64,000 nt of DNA from Methylobacterium phyllostachyos (GCF_900103445.1 NZ_FNHS01000003.1:186001-250000); one strand, 5' to 3'. Positions 53,695-63,741 are shown, counted from the first letter of the stretch. The notes: generated from the sequence alone by a model not told the origin. Program-made: numbers and translations.

Positions 53695-54993
53695 TCATGG
53701 ACGGATCTGGCCGGTGCCGTGAACCCGGTATTTGAAGGTCGTGAGCTGCTCGACGCCCACCGGGCCGCGGGCATGCATCCGCCCCGTGGCGATGCCGATC
53801 TCGGCGCCGAACCCGAACTCGCCGCCATCAGCGAATTGCGTGGAGGCGTTGTGGGTCACGATCGCGGAATCGACCTCCGCGAGGAAGCGGGTCGCCTCCG
53901 CATCGTCCTGGGTGATGATCGCGTCGGTATGATGCGAGCCGTAGGTCTCGATATGCTCGATCGCCGCGCCGATCCCATCGACCACCCGGACCGCGATGAC
54001 GGCATCCAGATACTCGGTGTGCCAGTCCTCCTCGGAGGCGGCCGCCACCCGGGGATCGACCGCCTGCGCGGCGGCGTCGCCCCGCACGGCACAGCCCGCT
54101 TCGAGCAGGGCGGAGACCAGCGGCGCCAGATGCGTGCCGGCGCAGGCGCGATCGACCAGCAAGGTCTCGGCGGCCCCGCAGACGCTGGTGCGGCGCATCT
54201 TGCTGTTGAGCAGCACGGTCCGCGCCATGTCGAGATCGGCCCCGGCCGCGACGTAGACGTGGTTGATCCCGTCGAGATGGGCGAAGACCGGCACCCGCGC
54301 CTCCTGCTGGACGCGGGCCACGAGGCCGCGGCCGCCCCGGGGCACGATCACATCGACGCAGCCGTCGAGGCCGGACAGCATCAGGCCCACCGCCGTCCGG
54401 TCGCGGGTCGGCACGAGCTGGATCGCGTCGGCGGGCAGACCGGCATCGGCTAGCCCCTGGCTCATCGCCCGGGCGATCGCCATCGCGCTGCGGTGACTGT
54501 CCGAGCCAGCCCGCAGGATCGCGGCGTTGCCGGCCTTCAGGCATAGGGCCCCGGCATCGGCCGTGACGTTGGGGCGGCTCTCGAAGATCACGCCGATCAC
54601 GCCGAGGGGCACCGCGATCCGCTCGATCAGGAGGCCGTTCGGCCGCTCGATGGCGGCGAGCTGGCGCCCGACCGGATCGGCCAGCGAGCCGATCTTCTCC
54701 ACCGCATCCGCCATGGCGGCGAGGCGGCCGGGATCGAGGGTCAGACGGTCGATCAGCGCTGCACTCTGGCCGGCGTTGCGGGCTGCCGCCACGTCGCGGG
54801 CGTTCTCGGCCAGGATCTCGTCCCGGTTCGCCCGCAGCCGCTCGGCGATCGCCTTCAGGGCGATATCCTTGGCCTGGGCAGAGGCCAGAGCCATCTGCCG
54901 CGCAGCGGCCCGGGCGCGGCGGCCGATCGCCGCCATCTGCTCCGGCAGCGTGTCGCCCTCGGCGAAGTCCGATCTCAGGTTCAGGACGGGCAC
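53695..54993 (-). CDS. proA: Gamma-glutamyl phosphate reductase ProA
   Basis: ProA (432 aa) reduces gamma-glutamyl phosphate to the semialdehyde with NADPH, the second step of proline synthesis. Motifs are [36 protein letters not shown], the catalytic Cys in [15 protein letters not shown] and [13 protein letters not shown] C-terminus ([17 protein letters not shown]). The start is GTG giving [10 protein letters not shown]; a longer frame to 55077 is low-complexity. It follows proB by 158 bases, slightly more than in a tight operon, and precedes nadD. Confidence 0.94.
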   Translation of the reverse strand: MPVLNLRSDFAEGDTLPEQMAAIGRRARAAARQMALASAQAKDIALKAIAERLRANRDEILAENARDVAAARNAGQSAALIDRLTLDPGRLAAMADAVEKIGSLADPVGRQLAAIERPNGLLIERIAVPLGVIGVIFESRPNVTADAGALCLKAGNAAILRAGSDSHRSAMAIARAMSQGLADAGLPADAIQLVPTRDRTAVGLMLSGLDGCVDVIVPRGGRGLVARVQQEARVPVFAHLDGINHVYVAAGADLDMARTVLLNSKMRRTSVCGAAETLLVDRACAGTHLAPLVSALLEAGCAVRGDAAAQAVDPRVAAASEEDWHTEYLDAVIAVRVVDGIGAAIEHIETYGSHHTDAIITQDDAEATRFLAEVDSAIVTHNASTQFADGGEFGFGAEIGIATGRMHARGPVGVEQLTTFKYRVHGTGQIRP

Positions 54994-55151
54994 GCTGGCG
55001 TCCTCGGTTCGCGACGGCCGTTCATCGGCGCGACAGGGCAGGCGGCCGTCTTTGCACAACGCGCCGCGCGCCGACAAGTGCGCCGCGGCACCCGGGACAA
55101 CAATACTGAGCGCGGATCGGGCGACCTCAATGCAGATCGATCACAGCATTC

Positions 55152-56267
55152 TTAGAACAACGCTAAGTCATCGCGATGCACCATCCAGGCACGCCCGGGA
55201 TAATTGAGCAGGTCCGGGATCCGGGCGCTCGGATGTCCAATGATCAGCGCGGCCTCAGCATTGTCGTAGGCGACGAGGCCGCGCCCCAGGGCACGACCCT
55301 CTGGATCGCGGATCTCCACGGCATCGCCGCGGGAGAAGCTGCCCTCGATGGCCCGGACACCCACCGGCAGAAGGCTGGCGCCGCCCCGCAGCGCCTGCAA
55401 GGCGCCGGAATCGATCGTGAGAGAGCCCCGGGTTTCGAGGGACCCGGCGATCCACGTCTTGCGCGCCGCCGTCGGCGTGGACCCGGACAGGAACCACGTG
55501 CAGCGCGCACCCTCGCGGACCGCCTTCAACGGGTTCTTAGCCCGTCCGTCTGCGATCACCAGATGGGTGCCGCCCGAGACGGCGATCTTGGCCGCCTCGA
55601 CCTTGGTGCGCATACCGCCCCGCGACAGCTCGGAGGCCGGCCCACCCGCCATGGCCTCGATCTCCGCAGTGATCCGCTCGACGGTCGCTAGATGGCGCGC
55701 ATGCGGATCACTCTTCGGCGGCGCGGTGTAAAGGCCGTCGATATCGGAGAACAGGACCAGCACGTCGGCGTCGATCATCGTGGCGACCCGGGCGGCCAAG
55801 CGGTCGTTGTCGCCGTAGCGGATCTCGGAGGTCGCCACCGTGTCGTTCTCGTTGACGACCGGCACGGCGCGCATTTCAAGGAGCTTCAGCACGGTCGCGC
55901 GGGCGTTGAGGTAGCGGCGCCGCTCCTCCGTATCCTGCGGCGTCACGAGGATCTGGCCGGCCACGATGCCGTGATGGCCGAGCGCCTCGGCCCAATGCCG
56001 GGCCAGGGTGATCTGTCCCACGGAAGCCGCGCCCTGGCTCTCCTCCAGCCGCAGCGGACCGGGGGGCAGCCCCAGCACCGTACGCCCGAGGGCGATGCTG
56101 CCGGAGGACACGACCAGCACGTCGACCCCGCGGGCGTGCAGCTCGGCGATGTCTTCAGCGAGGGCCGCGAGCCAAGCATGCCGAAGACGGCCGGCGTTGC
56201 GGTCGACCAGCAGCGCCGATCCGACCTTGATGACGATGCGGCGGAAATCTTCGAGAGACGGGATCAT
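55152..56267 (-). CDS. proB: Glutamate 5-kinase ProB
   Basis: ProB (371 aa) phosphorylates glutamate in proline synthesis. The amino-acid kinase domain has [42 protein letters not shown] and [13 protein letters not shown]-terminal PUA domain (residues about 280-371) contains [21 protein letters not shown]. The start is ATG giving [10 protein letters not shown]; a long upstream open extension is Arg/Cys/Pro-rich and is not protein-like. In related genomes proB follows obgE directly; here a plus-strand bicupin gene lies between them, so proB must have its own promoter in the 250-base divergent gap. Confidence 0.94.
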   Translation of the reverse strand: MIPSLEDFRRIVIKVGSALLVDRNAGRLRHAWLAALAEDIAELHARGVDVLVVSSGSIALGRTVLGLPPGPLRLEESQGAASVGQITLARHWAEALGHHGIVAGQILVTPQDTEERRRYLNARATVLKLLEMRAVPVVNENDTVATSEIRYGDNDRLAARVATMIDADVLVLFSDIDGLYTAPPKSDPHARHLATVERITAEIEAMAGGPASELSRGGMRTKVEAAKIAVSGGTHLVIADGRAKNPLKAVREGARCTWFLSGSTPTAARKTWIAGSLETRGSLTIDSGALQALRGGASLLPVGVRAIEGSFSRGDAVEIRDPEGRALGRGLVAYDNAEAALIIGHPSARIPDLLNYPGRAWMVHRDDLALF

Positions 56268-56382
56268 GTTTCTGGCGAACAGGGCGGCGTCCGCGCGGTT
56301 TGGACGAAGTGCGCCCCGTTGCACAGCCGTCTTCGCCACGCAACCGATTGCAGCTGACACGTTCGAAACAGCGTCCTCATCC

Positions 56383-56398
56383 CTCACGACCTCGTGAG
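56383..56398. promoter_or_regulatory. Palindrome in proB / bicupin divergent gap (site 1)
   Basis: CTCACGA-CC-TCGTGAG is a perfect 7-base inverted repeat with a 2-base centre. It lies 120 bases before the bicupin start and 116 bases before the proB start, so it could control either gene. Just after it is an AT-richer run (AAAATATCTTTATT) that could contain a promoter facing the bicupin. The binding protein is unknown. Confidence 0.45.
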
Positions 56399-56469
56399 TA
56401 TGTGGTATGCAAAATATCTTTATTGCAGCGCAAGAGCGAGCACCGTGCATGGCACGCTGCAGCGCTGTG

Positions 56470-56488
56470 GGAACGCAATGGGCGTTCC
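56470..56488 (+). promoter_or_regulatory. Palindrome before bicupin gene (site 2)
   Basis: GGAACGC-N5-GCGTTCC is a perfect 7-base inverted repeat ending 29 bases before the bicupin ATG. It could be an operator, or a hairpin in the 5' leader. It contains GGAAC but no CGTT at EcfG spacing, so it is not a stress promoter. Confidence 0.45.
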
Positions 56489-56517
56489 GGCCAGACCCCA
56501 CACAGGACACCTTTACG

Positions 56518-57714
56518 ATGGACGCGAATCGACGCGCGTTTCTCGGGACTGCGGCTCTCGGAGCCGGTGGTCTCGTCGCCCTCACGCAACAGGCTGCCGC
56601 AGCCGGCGGTGCCACCGATCATGGGCCAGCGGGAGCCGGCGGCTTCGGCCGCGACGTCCAGCAGCTGCCTCCGGGGGCGCAGGTCGCCTACCATGACCCC
56701 AAGGATGTCGGCGCCATGCCCGACTTCCGTTTCTCCCTCGACGGCAACGTGCCCAAGATCACGTCCGGCGGCTGGGCCAAGGAGGCCACCGTTCACCAGT
56801 TCCCCATCAGCAAGGGGATCGCGGGCGTCCACATGTTCCTCGATCCGGGCGCGTCCCGCGAACTGCACTGGCACGCGATCGCGGCCGAATGGGCCTACGT
56901 GATCGACGGACGCTGCCAGACCGTGGTCCTCGACCCGTCGGGGGCCAGCGAGATCAACAACTACGAGCCGGGTGACCTCTGGTTCTTCCCCAAGGGCCAC
57001 GGCCACTCGATCCAGACGATCGGCGACAAGCCCTGCCACTTCATCCTGTCGTTCGACAACGGCGCCTTCTCTGAGCACGGCACCTTCTCAATCACCGATT
57101 GGATCGACGTGTCGCCGAAGGACATGCTGGCGCTCGACTTCGGCCTGCCGAAGGAAGCCCTCAACGCCTTCCCCAAGGGTGAGGCCTACATTCAGGCCGG
57201 CCCGGTGATCCCGATCTCGCAGGCCCTCGACGCGCCCTGGCCTAAGGAATCCACGCACAAGTTCCGGCTGCTGAAAGATCCGCGGGCGGTGCGAGACTTC
57301 GATGGCGGCACCTTCCGGCTGGCGACGGTCGATGAGTGGCCGGTCTCCAAGTCGATGTCGGGTGGCGTGATGACGATCCGTCCCGGCCAGATGCGCAAGT
57401 TCCATTGGAACGTGAATGCTAACGAGTGGCACTTTTACCTGAAGGGGAAGGGCCAGGTGGCTTTGTTCGGCTCGGGCGGTCGCGGCAAGGTGGCGGACTT
57501 TGTGCCCGGCGACGTGGCCTACATCCCGATGGGCTTCGGCCACGCGATCAAGAATGTCGGCGACGAGGATCTGGAGATCATCCAGACCTGGGACAACGGC
57601 AAGTTCGAGGAGATCGACCTCGATGCCTGGATCAAGGCGAGCCCGAACTACCTCGTGGCCAACAACTTCGCCGGGGTGCCCGCGGAGACGATCGCCAAGC
57701 TGAAGCAGGGTTGA
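56518..57714 (+). CDS. Tat-exported bicupin (oxalate decarboxylase family)
   Basis: This 398-residue protein has a Tat leader ([20 protein letters not shown]) and two cupin domains. Site 1 is complete: His117-Trp-His119, Glu124, and a late His in GHGHSIQT. Site 2 has His296-Trp-Asn298, Glu303 and His in GFGHAIKN, so one of the three His is replaced by Asn. The organisation follows OxdC (SFSENSTF-type lid region appears as [13 protein letters not shown]). Conversion of oxalate to formate and CO2 with Mn is the family activity. The start is the ATG before the twin Arg; longer upstream frames lack sense. It is inserted between obgE and proB. Confidence 0.86.
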   Translation: MDANRRAFLGTAALGAGGLVALTQQAAAAGGATDHGPAGAGGFGRDVQQLPPGAQVAYHDPKDVGAMPDFRFSLDGNVPKITSGGWAKEATVHQFPISKGIAGVHMFLDPGASRELHWHAIAAEWAYVIDGRCQTVVLDPSGASEINNYEPGDLWFFPKGHGHSIQTIGDKPCHFILSFDNGAFSEHGTFSITDWIDVSPKDMLALDFGLPKEALNAFPKGEAYIQAGPVIPISQALDAPWPKESTHKFRLLKDPRAVRDFDGGTFRLATVDEWPVSKSMSGGVMTIRPGQMRKFHWNVNANEWHFYLKGKGQVALFGSGGRGKVADFVPGDVAYIPMGFGHAIKNVGDEDLEIIQTWDNGKFEEIDLDAWIKASPNYLVANNFAGVPAETIAKLKQG

Positions 57715-57796
57715 TCGCGTAGCAAATCGAAAGGCCGGCAGGGACCTTCAAGGCGGCCCCTCCCGGCTCAACACGGATGTCGATGGCTTCCGCCTC

Positions 57797-58870
<1,074 letters not shown>

Positions 58871-58911
58871 TCAATATAAGATGCGGCACCGATCCGCGCC
58901 GATCCCCTCGT

Positions 58912-59517
58912 TCAGGAGGCCAGAGCCAGATCCGGAACCGGTGCGGTCACCGTCTGGTGCCCGGCCCACCCAGCGCGGTCCAGGGCGAACCAGTCCAGCT
59001 GCCGTGGACCGCCCCGTGCCGGGCACGGTGTCGAACGGCGTTCCGTCCAGCCGAACCCGGTCTTCGCGATCACCCGCTGCGAGGCGCGATTCTCGGGCAG
59101 GGCACCGACCGTCAGCCTGTCCCCGCCGGTATACGCGAAGAAGGCATGGACCAGACCTGACGCGGCCTCGCTCATCAGCCCGTTCCCCCACCAGGGCCGG
59201 CCGAGCCAGTAGCCGAGATGCGGCGTACCGTCGGCGGCCGCGATCCCGATCAGGCCGATCAGGCTGCAGGGGCTCTCGCGACGTGCGAGGGCGAGGGTCA
59301 ACCCCGTACCGGCGCTGTTGGCGCCGCGGACCTTGATGAGGAACTCATCGACGTCGGACCGCGTCAGCGGGTGCGGGATGTGGGCCGTCATTTCGGCCAC
59401 GTCGCGCTCGCCCGCGAGCGTCACGATGGCGGGGATGTCCTTTGCGGTCGGCCAACGCAGCCACAGCCGCCGCGTCTCGATTCGGAAAACATCGTCACGG
59501 GTCAGATCGGGGAACAT
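58912..59517 (-). CDS. GNAT family N-acetyltransferase (RimJ/RimL-like)
   Basis: This 201-residue acetyltransferase begins IETRRLWLRWPTAKDIPAIVTL and has GYWLGRPWWGNGLMSEAASGLV and ENRASQRVIAKTGF, the acetyl-CoA and substrate motifs of the RimJ/RimL-type GNAT family. The location between rpmA and obgE is conserved in Rhizobiales, suggesting a ribosome-related or housekeeping target, but the substrate is unknown. The C-terminus is Pro/Ala-rich. A hairpin terminator candidate separates it from rpmA. Confidence 0.9.
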   Translation of the reverse strand: MFPDLTRDDVFRIETRRLWLRWPTAKDIPAIVTLAGERDVAEMTAHIPHPLTRSDVDEFLIKVRGANSAGTGLTLALARRESPCSLIGLIGIAAADGTPHLGYWLGRPWWGNGLMSEAASGLVHAFFAYTGGDRLTVGALPENRASQRVIAKTGFGWTERRSTPCPARGGPRQLDWFALDRAGWAGHQTVTAPVPDLALAS

Positions 59518-59572
59518 CGTGCCCTCGCAGGGCGATGCGCCCGGCTCCGGGGCACCGCCTCAAGACGACGAA

Positions 59573-59598
59573 GGGGAGGATGGCGTCCCATCCTCCCC
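59573..59598 (-). terminator. Hairpin after rpmA
   Basis: GGGGAGGATGG and CCATCCTCCCC form a perfect 11-base stem with a 4-base loop. On the minus strand it lies 106 bases after the rpmA stop and is followed by a T-rich tail (TTCGTCGTCTT). It probably ends or attenuates the rplU-rpmA transcript before the GNAT gene. Confidence 0.6.
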
Positions 59599-59704
59599 GG
59601 GGTTCCGTCCGATCCGACCCGTCCAGGGGCTCGGCTACGACGTCTCCGGTCCGGTGTGGGACACCGGGCGGGACGCCAGCTTCGCCACTCTGGGCGCCCG
59701 CCTC

Positions 59705-59971
59705 TTATTCCGCGGCCTCGGCCAGCGGGGTAACACCTACGAAGGCGCGCCCGCGGCGCGTCTCGAAGCGGACATGGCCCGGTACCAGCGCGAAGATCGT
59801 GTGGTCCTTGCCCATGCCGACATTGGCGCCGGGATGCCATTTGGTGCCGCGCTGACGCACGATAATGTTGCCCGGAATGACGGCCTCCGAGCCGAACTTC
59901 TTGACGCCGAGGCGCCGGCCTTCCGAGTCGCGACCGTTGCGGGACGAGCCGCCAGCCTTTTTGTGTGCCAT
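59705..59971 (-). CDS. rpmA: 50S ribosomal protein L27
   Basis: L27 (88 aa) sits at the ribosomal peptidyl-transferase centre. The sequence [20 protein letters not shown], then [21 protein letters not shown] and [20 protein letters not shown], is unmistakable. It lies 86 bases downstream of rplU on the same strand, the universal L21-L27 pair. There is no N-terminal cleavage extension of the Staphylococcus type. Confidence 0.97.
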   Translation of the reverse strand: MAHKKAGGSSRNGRDSEGRRLGVKKFGSEAVIPGNIIVRQRGTKWHPGANVGMGKDHTIFALVPGHVRFETRRGRAFVGVTPLAEAAE

Positions 59972-60057
59972 GGGATGAGCTCCGAATTCTGATCTGCTGC
60001 GATGCGGTCGCGGATCGGGTCCTCAGGGACCGTTACGCGCCCAGCGTTTGATCGACC

Positions 60058-60372
60058 TCAGGCCGAGATGCCGGTGATGCGCACCACCGTGTGGTCCTGC
60101 CGGTGACCGCGCTTGCGGCGCGAGTTCTGCCGGCGGCGCTTCTTGAAGGCGATAACCTTCTTGTCGCGGCCGTGGCGCACGATCTCGCCGGTGACGCTGA
60201 TGCCCGACAGGGTCGGGGCGCCGACCTGGGTGGCGCCCGCGCCGTCGGCGAACAGGAGGACCTCGCCGAAGGTCACGGCCTCGCCGGCCTCGCCCGCGAG
60301 CGACGCGATGGTGATGGTGTCGTTGGCGGCGACGCGGTACTGCTTACCGCCCGTCTTGATGACTGCGAACAT
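60058..60372 (-). CDS. rplU: 50S ribosomal protein L21
   Basis: L21 (104 aa) starts MFAVIKTGGKQYRVAANDTI and ends with the basic RNA-binding part KKVIAFKKRRRQNSRRKRGHR and VVRITGISA. The start is ATG; a 43-codon extension upstream in the same frame is non-conserved leader sequence. The leader of about 130 bases includes a GGGGC/GCCCC hairpin that could be involved in control. A TTGACA promoter lies upstream. Confidence 0.97.
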   Translation of the reverse strand: MFAVIKTGGKQYRVAANDTITIASLAGEAGEAVTFGEVLLFADGAGATQVGAPTLSGISVTGEIVRHGRDKKVIAFKKRRRQNSRRKRGHRQDHTVVRITGISA

Positions 60373-60507
60373 CGTTCTCTCGTGTTCTCGAACGGCCTCC
60401 GGGGCGGCTGCCCCTGGACCGGCTTCTTGTTTGAAGTCATTGAACGGGCTTGAGCCCGGACAACGCGAAACGCGCGGACCCCTTGTGAGGCCGCGCGCCA
60501 TGCGGGG

Positions 60508-60536
60508 TCAGTAGGGGCGGGGCAGCCGCGTGTCAA
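60508..60536 (-). promoter_or_regulatory. Candidate promoter of rplU-rpmA
   Basis: On the minus strand a perfect TTGACA (60536-60531) is followed after exactly 17 bases by TACTGA (60513-60508). The -10 match is weak but the -35 box and spacing are ideal. The transcript would start near 60500, giving an rplU leader of about 128 bases. The site overlaps the end of the preceding gene by no more than a few bases. Confidence 0.45.
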
Positions 60537-60539
60537 TCC

Positions 60540-60917
60540 TCAGCGGATGCGTGCGTTCGGCACCAGGACACCCCTGGCGACGGTCCCATCCGGCCCGAAG
60601 GCCGCCAGCGCGTTCGCACACCAGGCATCCCGGCCGACCTCGGCGAGCTGCTGGCGAACCTGCGTCGCGCGTGTCCGCAGCTTCTCCTGAAGCGCTGGTT
60701 CCTGTCCGGTATTGACCCGGGCCGCCAGGCGCAGGTTCGTGAGCTGGCCGGCTTTCATCTGCACGCCGGGGCAGGATTGCTCGGCGATGATCGTCGTCGT
60801 TGCGGCGTCGGCGTAGCTGTCGAGGGGCGAAGCCGGGGCGGGCGCCGGGGCGGCAGGCACCTGCGCGACGGCCGGGCCGGCGAGGAGAAGAGCCAGGAGA
60901 ATCGAGGCCATCCGCAT
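60540..60917 (-). CDS. Secreted hypothetical protein
   Basis: This 125-residue precursor has a signal peptide (RMASILLALLLAGPAVAQ, cleavage after AVA) and a Pro/Ala spacer. The mature part contains two Cys (EQSCPGVQM and RDAWCANALAAFGPDG), which may form a disulfide. The family was not recognised; function is unknown. Start MRMAS is chosen since the frame upstream overlaps the YceI gene. It precedes rplU on the same strand. Confidence 0.72.
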   Translation of the reverse strand: MRMASILLALLLAGPAVAQVPAAPAPAPASPLDSYADAATTTIIAEQSCPGVQMKAGQLTNLRLAARVNTGQEPALQEKLRTRATQVRQQLAEVGRDAWCANALAAFGPDGTVARGVLVPNARIR

Positions 60918-61066
60918 CGTGGAAGTCTCCGCAATCGGGGTTTGCGATCCGCGTCCGATCGACAGGTCTGATAATCCGAACCTGCCGCAGGTCTCCCACC
61001 CCCCACAGAGGGAGGGAAACGCCCGGTGCCGTTCTCTCCTCTGAGAGAAACACGACCTGCCTGGCG

Positions 61067-61687
61067 CTACGGCGCTGCCTTGAACTCGCCCTCGATCCGC
61101 AACGCCACCTCGTCGCCAAGTTGCGGCAGGTAGGCGTTGATGCCGAAATCGGAGCGCTTGATCACCGCCCGCCCGTCGAACCCGACTGTATAGCGCTGGT
61201 CCACCGGATGGATCCCGGCCTGATTGAAGGTCGCGTCGATCGCGAACGGCCGCACCGTGCCCCGCAGGTTCAGGTCGCCGGTGATGCGCGCCGTGGTCGG
61301 GCTGGTCGGTTCCACCTTGGTGGCGGTGAAGCTCGCCGAAGGGAACTTGGCCGTGTCGAAGAAGTCCGGCGTCGCGAGCCGCTCGTTCAGGCGGGTGCTG
61401 CCGGTGATGACGCCGCCAAGCGGCACGCTGACCGAGAGCTGGCTCTTCTCCGGCGCCTTCGGATCGAGGGTGAGCGTGCCGGTCAGGCCGGTGAACTGAC
61501 CGTAATAGGTCGAGTAGCCGAGATGCGAGACCGACCACGTGATCTTGCCGTGATCGGGATCAAGCACGTAGGCCCCCGGCCGCACCTGCGTGGGGTCGGC
61601 GCTCGGTGCGACCGGAGCGGGATCGTCCGCCGCCCGCGCCGGGGCGAGGGACAGAAGGCCCAACAGGGCAAGAAGTGGCGCGCGCAT
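61067..61687 (-). CDS. YceI family periplasmic lipid-binding protein
   Basis: This 206-residue precursor has a signal peptide (RAPLLALLGLLSLAPARAA) and a lipocalin-like YceI domain: YVLDPDHGKITWSVSHLGYS, FTGLTGTLTLDP, TPDFFDTAKFPSASFTATKV, and KRSDFGINAYLPQLGDEVAL. Family members bind isoprenoid chains such as ubiquinone precursors in the periplasm. The start is ATG giving MRAPLLALL; the frame upstream is not signal-like. It is divergent from ruvA, with 149 bases between. Confidence 0.91.
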   Translation of the reverse strand: MRAPLLALLGLLSLAPARAADDPAPVAPSADPTQVRPGAYVLDPDHGKITWSVSHLGYSTYYGQFTGLTGTLTLDPKAPEKSQLSVSVPLGGVITGSTRLNERLATPDFFDTAKFPSASFTATKVEPTSPTTARITGDLNLRGTVRPFAIDATFNQAGIHPVDQRYTVGFDGRAVIKRSDFGINAYLPQLGDEVALRIEGEFKAAP

Positions 61688-61836
61688 GGTCGTCCCCCCA
61701 GCGTTGTCCCCGGATGGCCGGCCAAGCTCGGTCGTCGGGGCGCCCCTGATTTCACGAAGTCCAGGCAGGCTCAAGCGCGTCTGGCGGACCTGCGCGCGCT
61801 TCTGTAGGCAATCCGCACCAGCGGGCAGGCGTGAAA

Positions 61837-62454
61837 ATGATCGGAAAACTGAAGGGCATCGTGGATTCGTTCGGCGAGGATTTCGTGATCCTCGATGTCT
61901 CGGGGGTCGGATACGTCGTGCATTGCTCGGCGCGGACTCTCCAGCGCATGCCGAAGGTCGGCGAGCCGGCGGATCTCTCCATCGAGACCCATGTCCGCGA
62001 GGACATGATCCGCCTGTACGGCTTCCGATCCGATGCGGAACGGGAATGGTTCCGCCTGCTCCAGACCGTGCAGGGCGTCGGCGCCCGGGTAGCCCTCGGC
62101 GTCCTCTCGGTGCTGGAGCCCGAGGCGCTGGCCGGTGCCATCGCGACGGGGGATAAGGGCGCGATCAGCCGCGCCCCCGGGGTCGGCCCGCGACTCGCCG
62201 CCCGGCTGGCGGCCGAGCTGAAGGACAAGGCCCCCGCCTTCGCCCCGATCGACCCGGCCCTGGTCGCCCTGACCGGCGCCGACGAGACCAGCACCACCTC
62301 CGGTCCCGTGGGCGATGCGGTGTCGGCCCTGGTCAATCTCGGCTACCCGCAAGTCCAGGCCGCGACGGCGATCGCCGCCGCCTTGAAGGAGGCCGGCCCC
62401 GATGCCGAAGCGAAGGTGCTGATTCGCTTGGGGTTGCGTGAACTCGCGCGCTGA
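61837..62454 (+). CDS. ruvA: Holliday junction branch migration protein RuvA
   Basis: RuvA (205 aa) binds four-way junctions and recruits the RuvB motor. It has the OB-fold start [26 protein letters not shown], the helix-hairpin-helix region [19 protein letters not shown] and [16 protein letters not shown], and a RuvB-binding C-terminal domain ([28 protein letters not shown]). A GTG two codons upstream is also possible. RuvC and RuvB are not encoded nearby, although the usual arrangement is ruvC-ruvA-ruvB; here ruvA stands between YceI and bfd. Confidence 0.95.
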   Translation: MIGKLKGIVDSFGEDFVILDVSGVGYVVHCSARTLQRMPKVGEPADLSIETHVREDMIRLYGFRSDAEREWFRLLQTVQGVGARVALGVLSVLEPEALAGAIATGDKGAISRAPGVGPRLAARLAAELKDKAPAFAPIDPALVALTGADETSTTSGPVGDAVSALVNLGYPQVQAATAIAAALKEAGPDAEAKVLIRLGLRELAR

Positions 62455-62556
62455 CAGCACGCGCCGTGTCCGCGCGCGCAGCAGTCCCTAGAAGGCAAAA
62501 CCCTTCCCTTGACCGAGCGACCGCCGGGTGCCATCTCCGAGGAAGACCGGTAAGAT

Positions 62557-62589
62557 ATTGAAAAGACGCCACTTTTCAATTTTTCTAAA
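62557..62589 (+). promoter_or_regulatory. Inverted repeat and Irr-box-like element before bfd
   Basis: A perfect repeat ATTGAAAAG-N6-CTTTTCAAT spans 62557-62580. Overlapping it, TTTTCAA-TTT-TTCTAAA (62573-62589) matches the Irr box / iron-control element TTTAGAA-N3-TTCTAAA at 12 of 14 arm positions, with a perfect right half. It lies 68-100 bases before the bfd ATG. In Rhizobiales, Irr controls bfd and bfr with iron status, so this is a plausible operator. Confidence 0.6.
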
Positions 62590-62657
62590 CTGGCGGAGGA
62601 CGTGGCTCGGCCCGCAGACTCGGGTCGCGCTGGAAGAAGGCGGGATCTGCTGGGCGC

Positions 62658-62930
62658 ATGATCGTCTGTTCTTGCAATGTCATTTCCGACGGCGCCGTTC
62701 GGTCCTGTCTGAGCCCGGGGCCGGGTTGTCCACGAACGCCCGCGCAGGTCTATGCCTGCCTCGGATGCAGCCCGAAATGCGGACGCTGCGCGCGGACCAT
62801 CCGGGCGATCATGCGCAGCGCGCTCGGCCAGGACGACGCCCCGGACGACAGCCATTCCTGCTCCGCGGCTTGCGCTCAAGCTTGCAGTTTGGTTTTATTC
62901 CAAACTGCGGATGAGGGAGTCGCCGTCTGA
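62658..62930 (+). CDS. bfd: Bacterioferritin-associated ferredoxin Bfd
   Basis: This 90-residue [2Fe-2S] protein reduces stored iron in bacterioferritin for release. Four Cys ligands are in the BFD arrangement: CSC near the N-terminus (MIVCSCNVISDGAV) and CLGCSPKCGRC further in, where CxxC pairs supply the rest. The tail carries three extra Cys (HSCSAACAQACS), more than typical Bfd of about 64 residues. It is directly followed by bfr (44 bases), as expected for partner genes. An iron-type operator lies upstream. Confidence 0.9.
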   Translation: MIVCSCNVISDGAVRSCLSPGPGCPRTPAQVYACLGCSPKCGRCARTIRAIMRSALGQDDAPDDSHSCSAACAQACSLVLFQTADEGVAV

Positions 62931-62974
62931 CGTGACTGCCCCCGCCTGAGTAGACGGTAAGGAGTTCGGGGGCC

Positions 62975-63472
62975 ATGAAGGGCGACACCAAGGTTATCGA
63001 GTATCTCAACCGTGGCCTGCGCAGCGAGTTGACGGCCGTCAGCCAGTACTGGCTGCACTTCCGCATGCTGAACAACTGGGGTTACATCGACCTCGCCAAA
63101 TTCTGGCGCAAAGAGTCGATCGAGGAGATGAATCATGCCGATCGGTTCATCGATCGGATCCTGTTCCTCGAAGGTTTCCCGAACCTGCAAGAGCTGGAGC
63201 CTCTGCGGATCGGCCAGAACGTCCAGGAGGTGATCGAGTGCGATCTCGCCGCCGAGCACGGCGCGCGCAACCTCTATCTCGAAGCCGCGCAGTACTGTGA
63301 TTCGATCAACGATCGCGTGTCCATGCGCCTGTTCGAGGAGCTGGCCGAGGACGAGGAGGGGCACATCGACTTCCTTGAGACGCAGCTCGACCTGATCAAG
63401 CAGATCGGCCTGCCGCTTTACGCCCAACGCCACATCGGCGGGCTCGAGCCGATCGCCCCCGAGAAGGATTGA
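62975..63472 (+). CDS. bfr: Bacterioferritin Bfr
   Basis: Bfr (165 aa) stores iron as a haem-containing 24-mer. Key residues match E. coli Bfr position for position: Glu18, Tyr25, Glu51, haem ligand Met52 and His54 ([11 protein letters not shown]), and the late [16 protein letters not shown] with the second ferroxidase Glu and His. The start is [12 protein letters not shown]. It forms a two-gene operon with bfd under the Irr-box-like site. A dispersed palindromic repeat follows the gene. Confidence 0.96.
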   Translation: MKGDTKVIEYLNRGLRSELTAVSQYWLHFRMLNNWGYIDLAKFWRKESIEEMNHADRFIDRILFLEGFPNLQELEPLRIGQNVQEVIECDLAAEHGARNLYLEAAQYCDSINDRVSMRLFEELAEDEEGHIDFLETQLDLIKQIGLPLYAQRHIGGLEPIAPEKD

Positions 63473-63514
63473 CCCAGTTCGGGCTCCGTTATTCAAATTT
63501 CGCGGGCCCAGGCA

Positions 63515-63629
63515 CTCTCTCCTCCCCCTGTGGGGAGGCATTGGAGGTGGGGGTGGTGCAGATGGCACCGCTGCGCCTTATGCTGAACCACACCCAACCC
63601 TGGCCCCTTCCCCACAAGGGGGAGGGGAA
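63515..63629. repeat. Intergenic palindromic repeat (about 115 bp)
   Basis: The left arm (CTCTCCTCCCCCTGTGGGGAGG then GGTGGGGGTGG) and the right arm (CCACACCCAACCCTGG then CCCCTTCCCCACAAGGGGGAGG) are inverted copies of each other. The unit lies between bfr and dapB. It belongs to a purine/pyrimidine-rich GGGGAAGGG type of repeat common between genes in Methylobacterium and relatives. It may work as a terminator hairpin. No gene was found in the 269-base gap other than this. Confidence 0.7.
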
Positions 63630-63741
63630 ATGCGCATGCAACTCGAGCTCTTGAAGTTCGACCGAAACGCATGGATCCGCTAGGCAGAGGGGAGGGCGCC
63701 GAGCTGGCGCCCTTTATCGAGATACGAGGGCGAAAACCGGG

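Noticed and set aside
61031..61048. TTCTCT / AGAGAA hairpin between YceI and the secreted protein
   Set aside because: Short AT-poor stem with no T-run; no convincing role.
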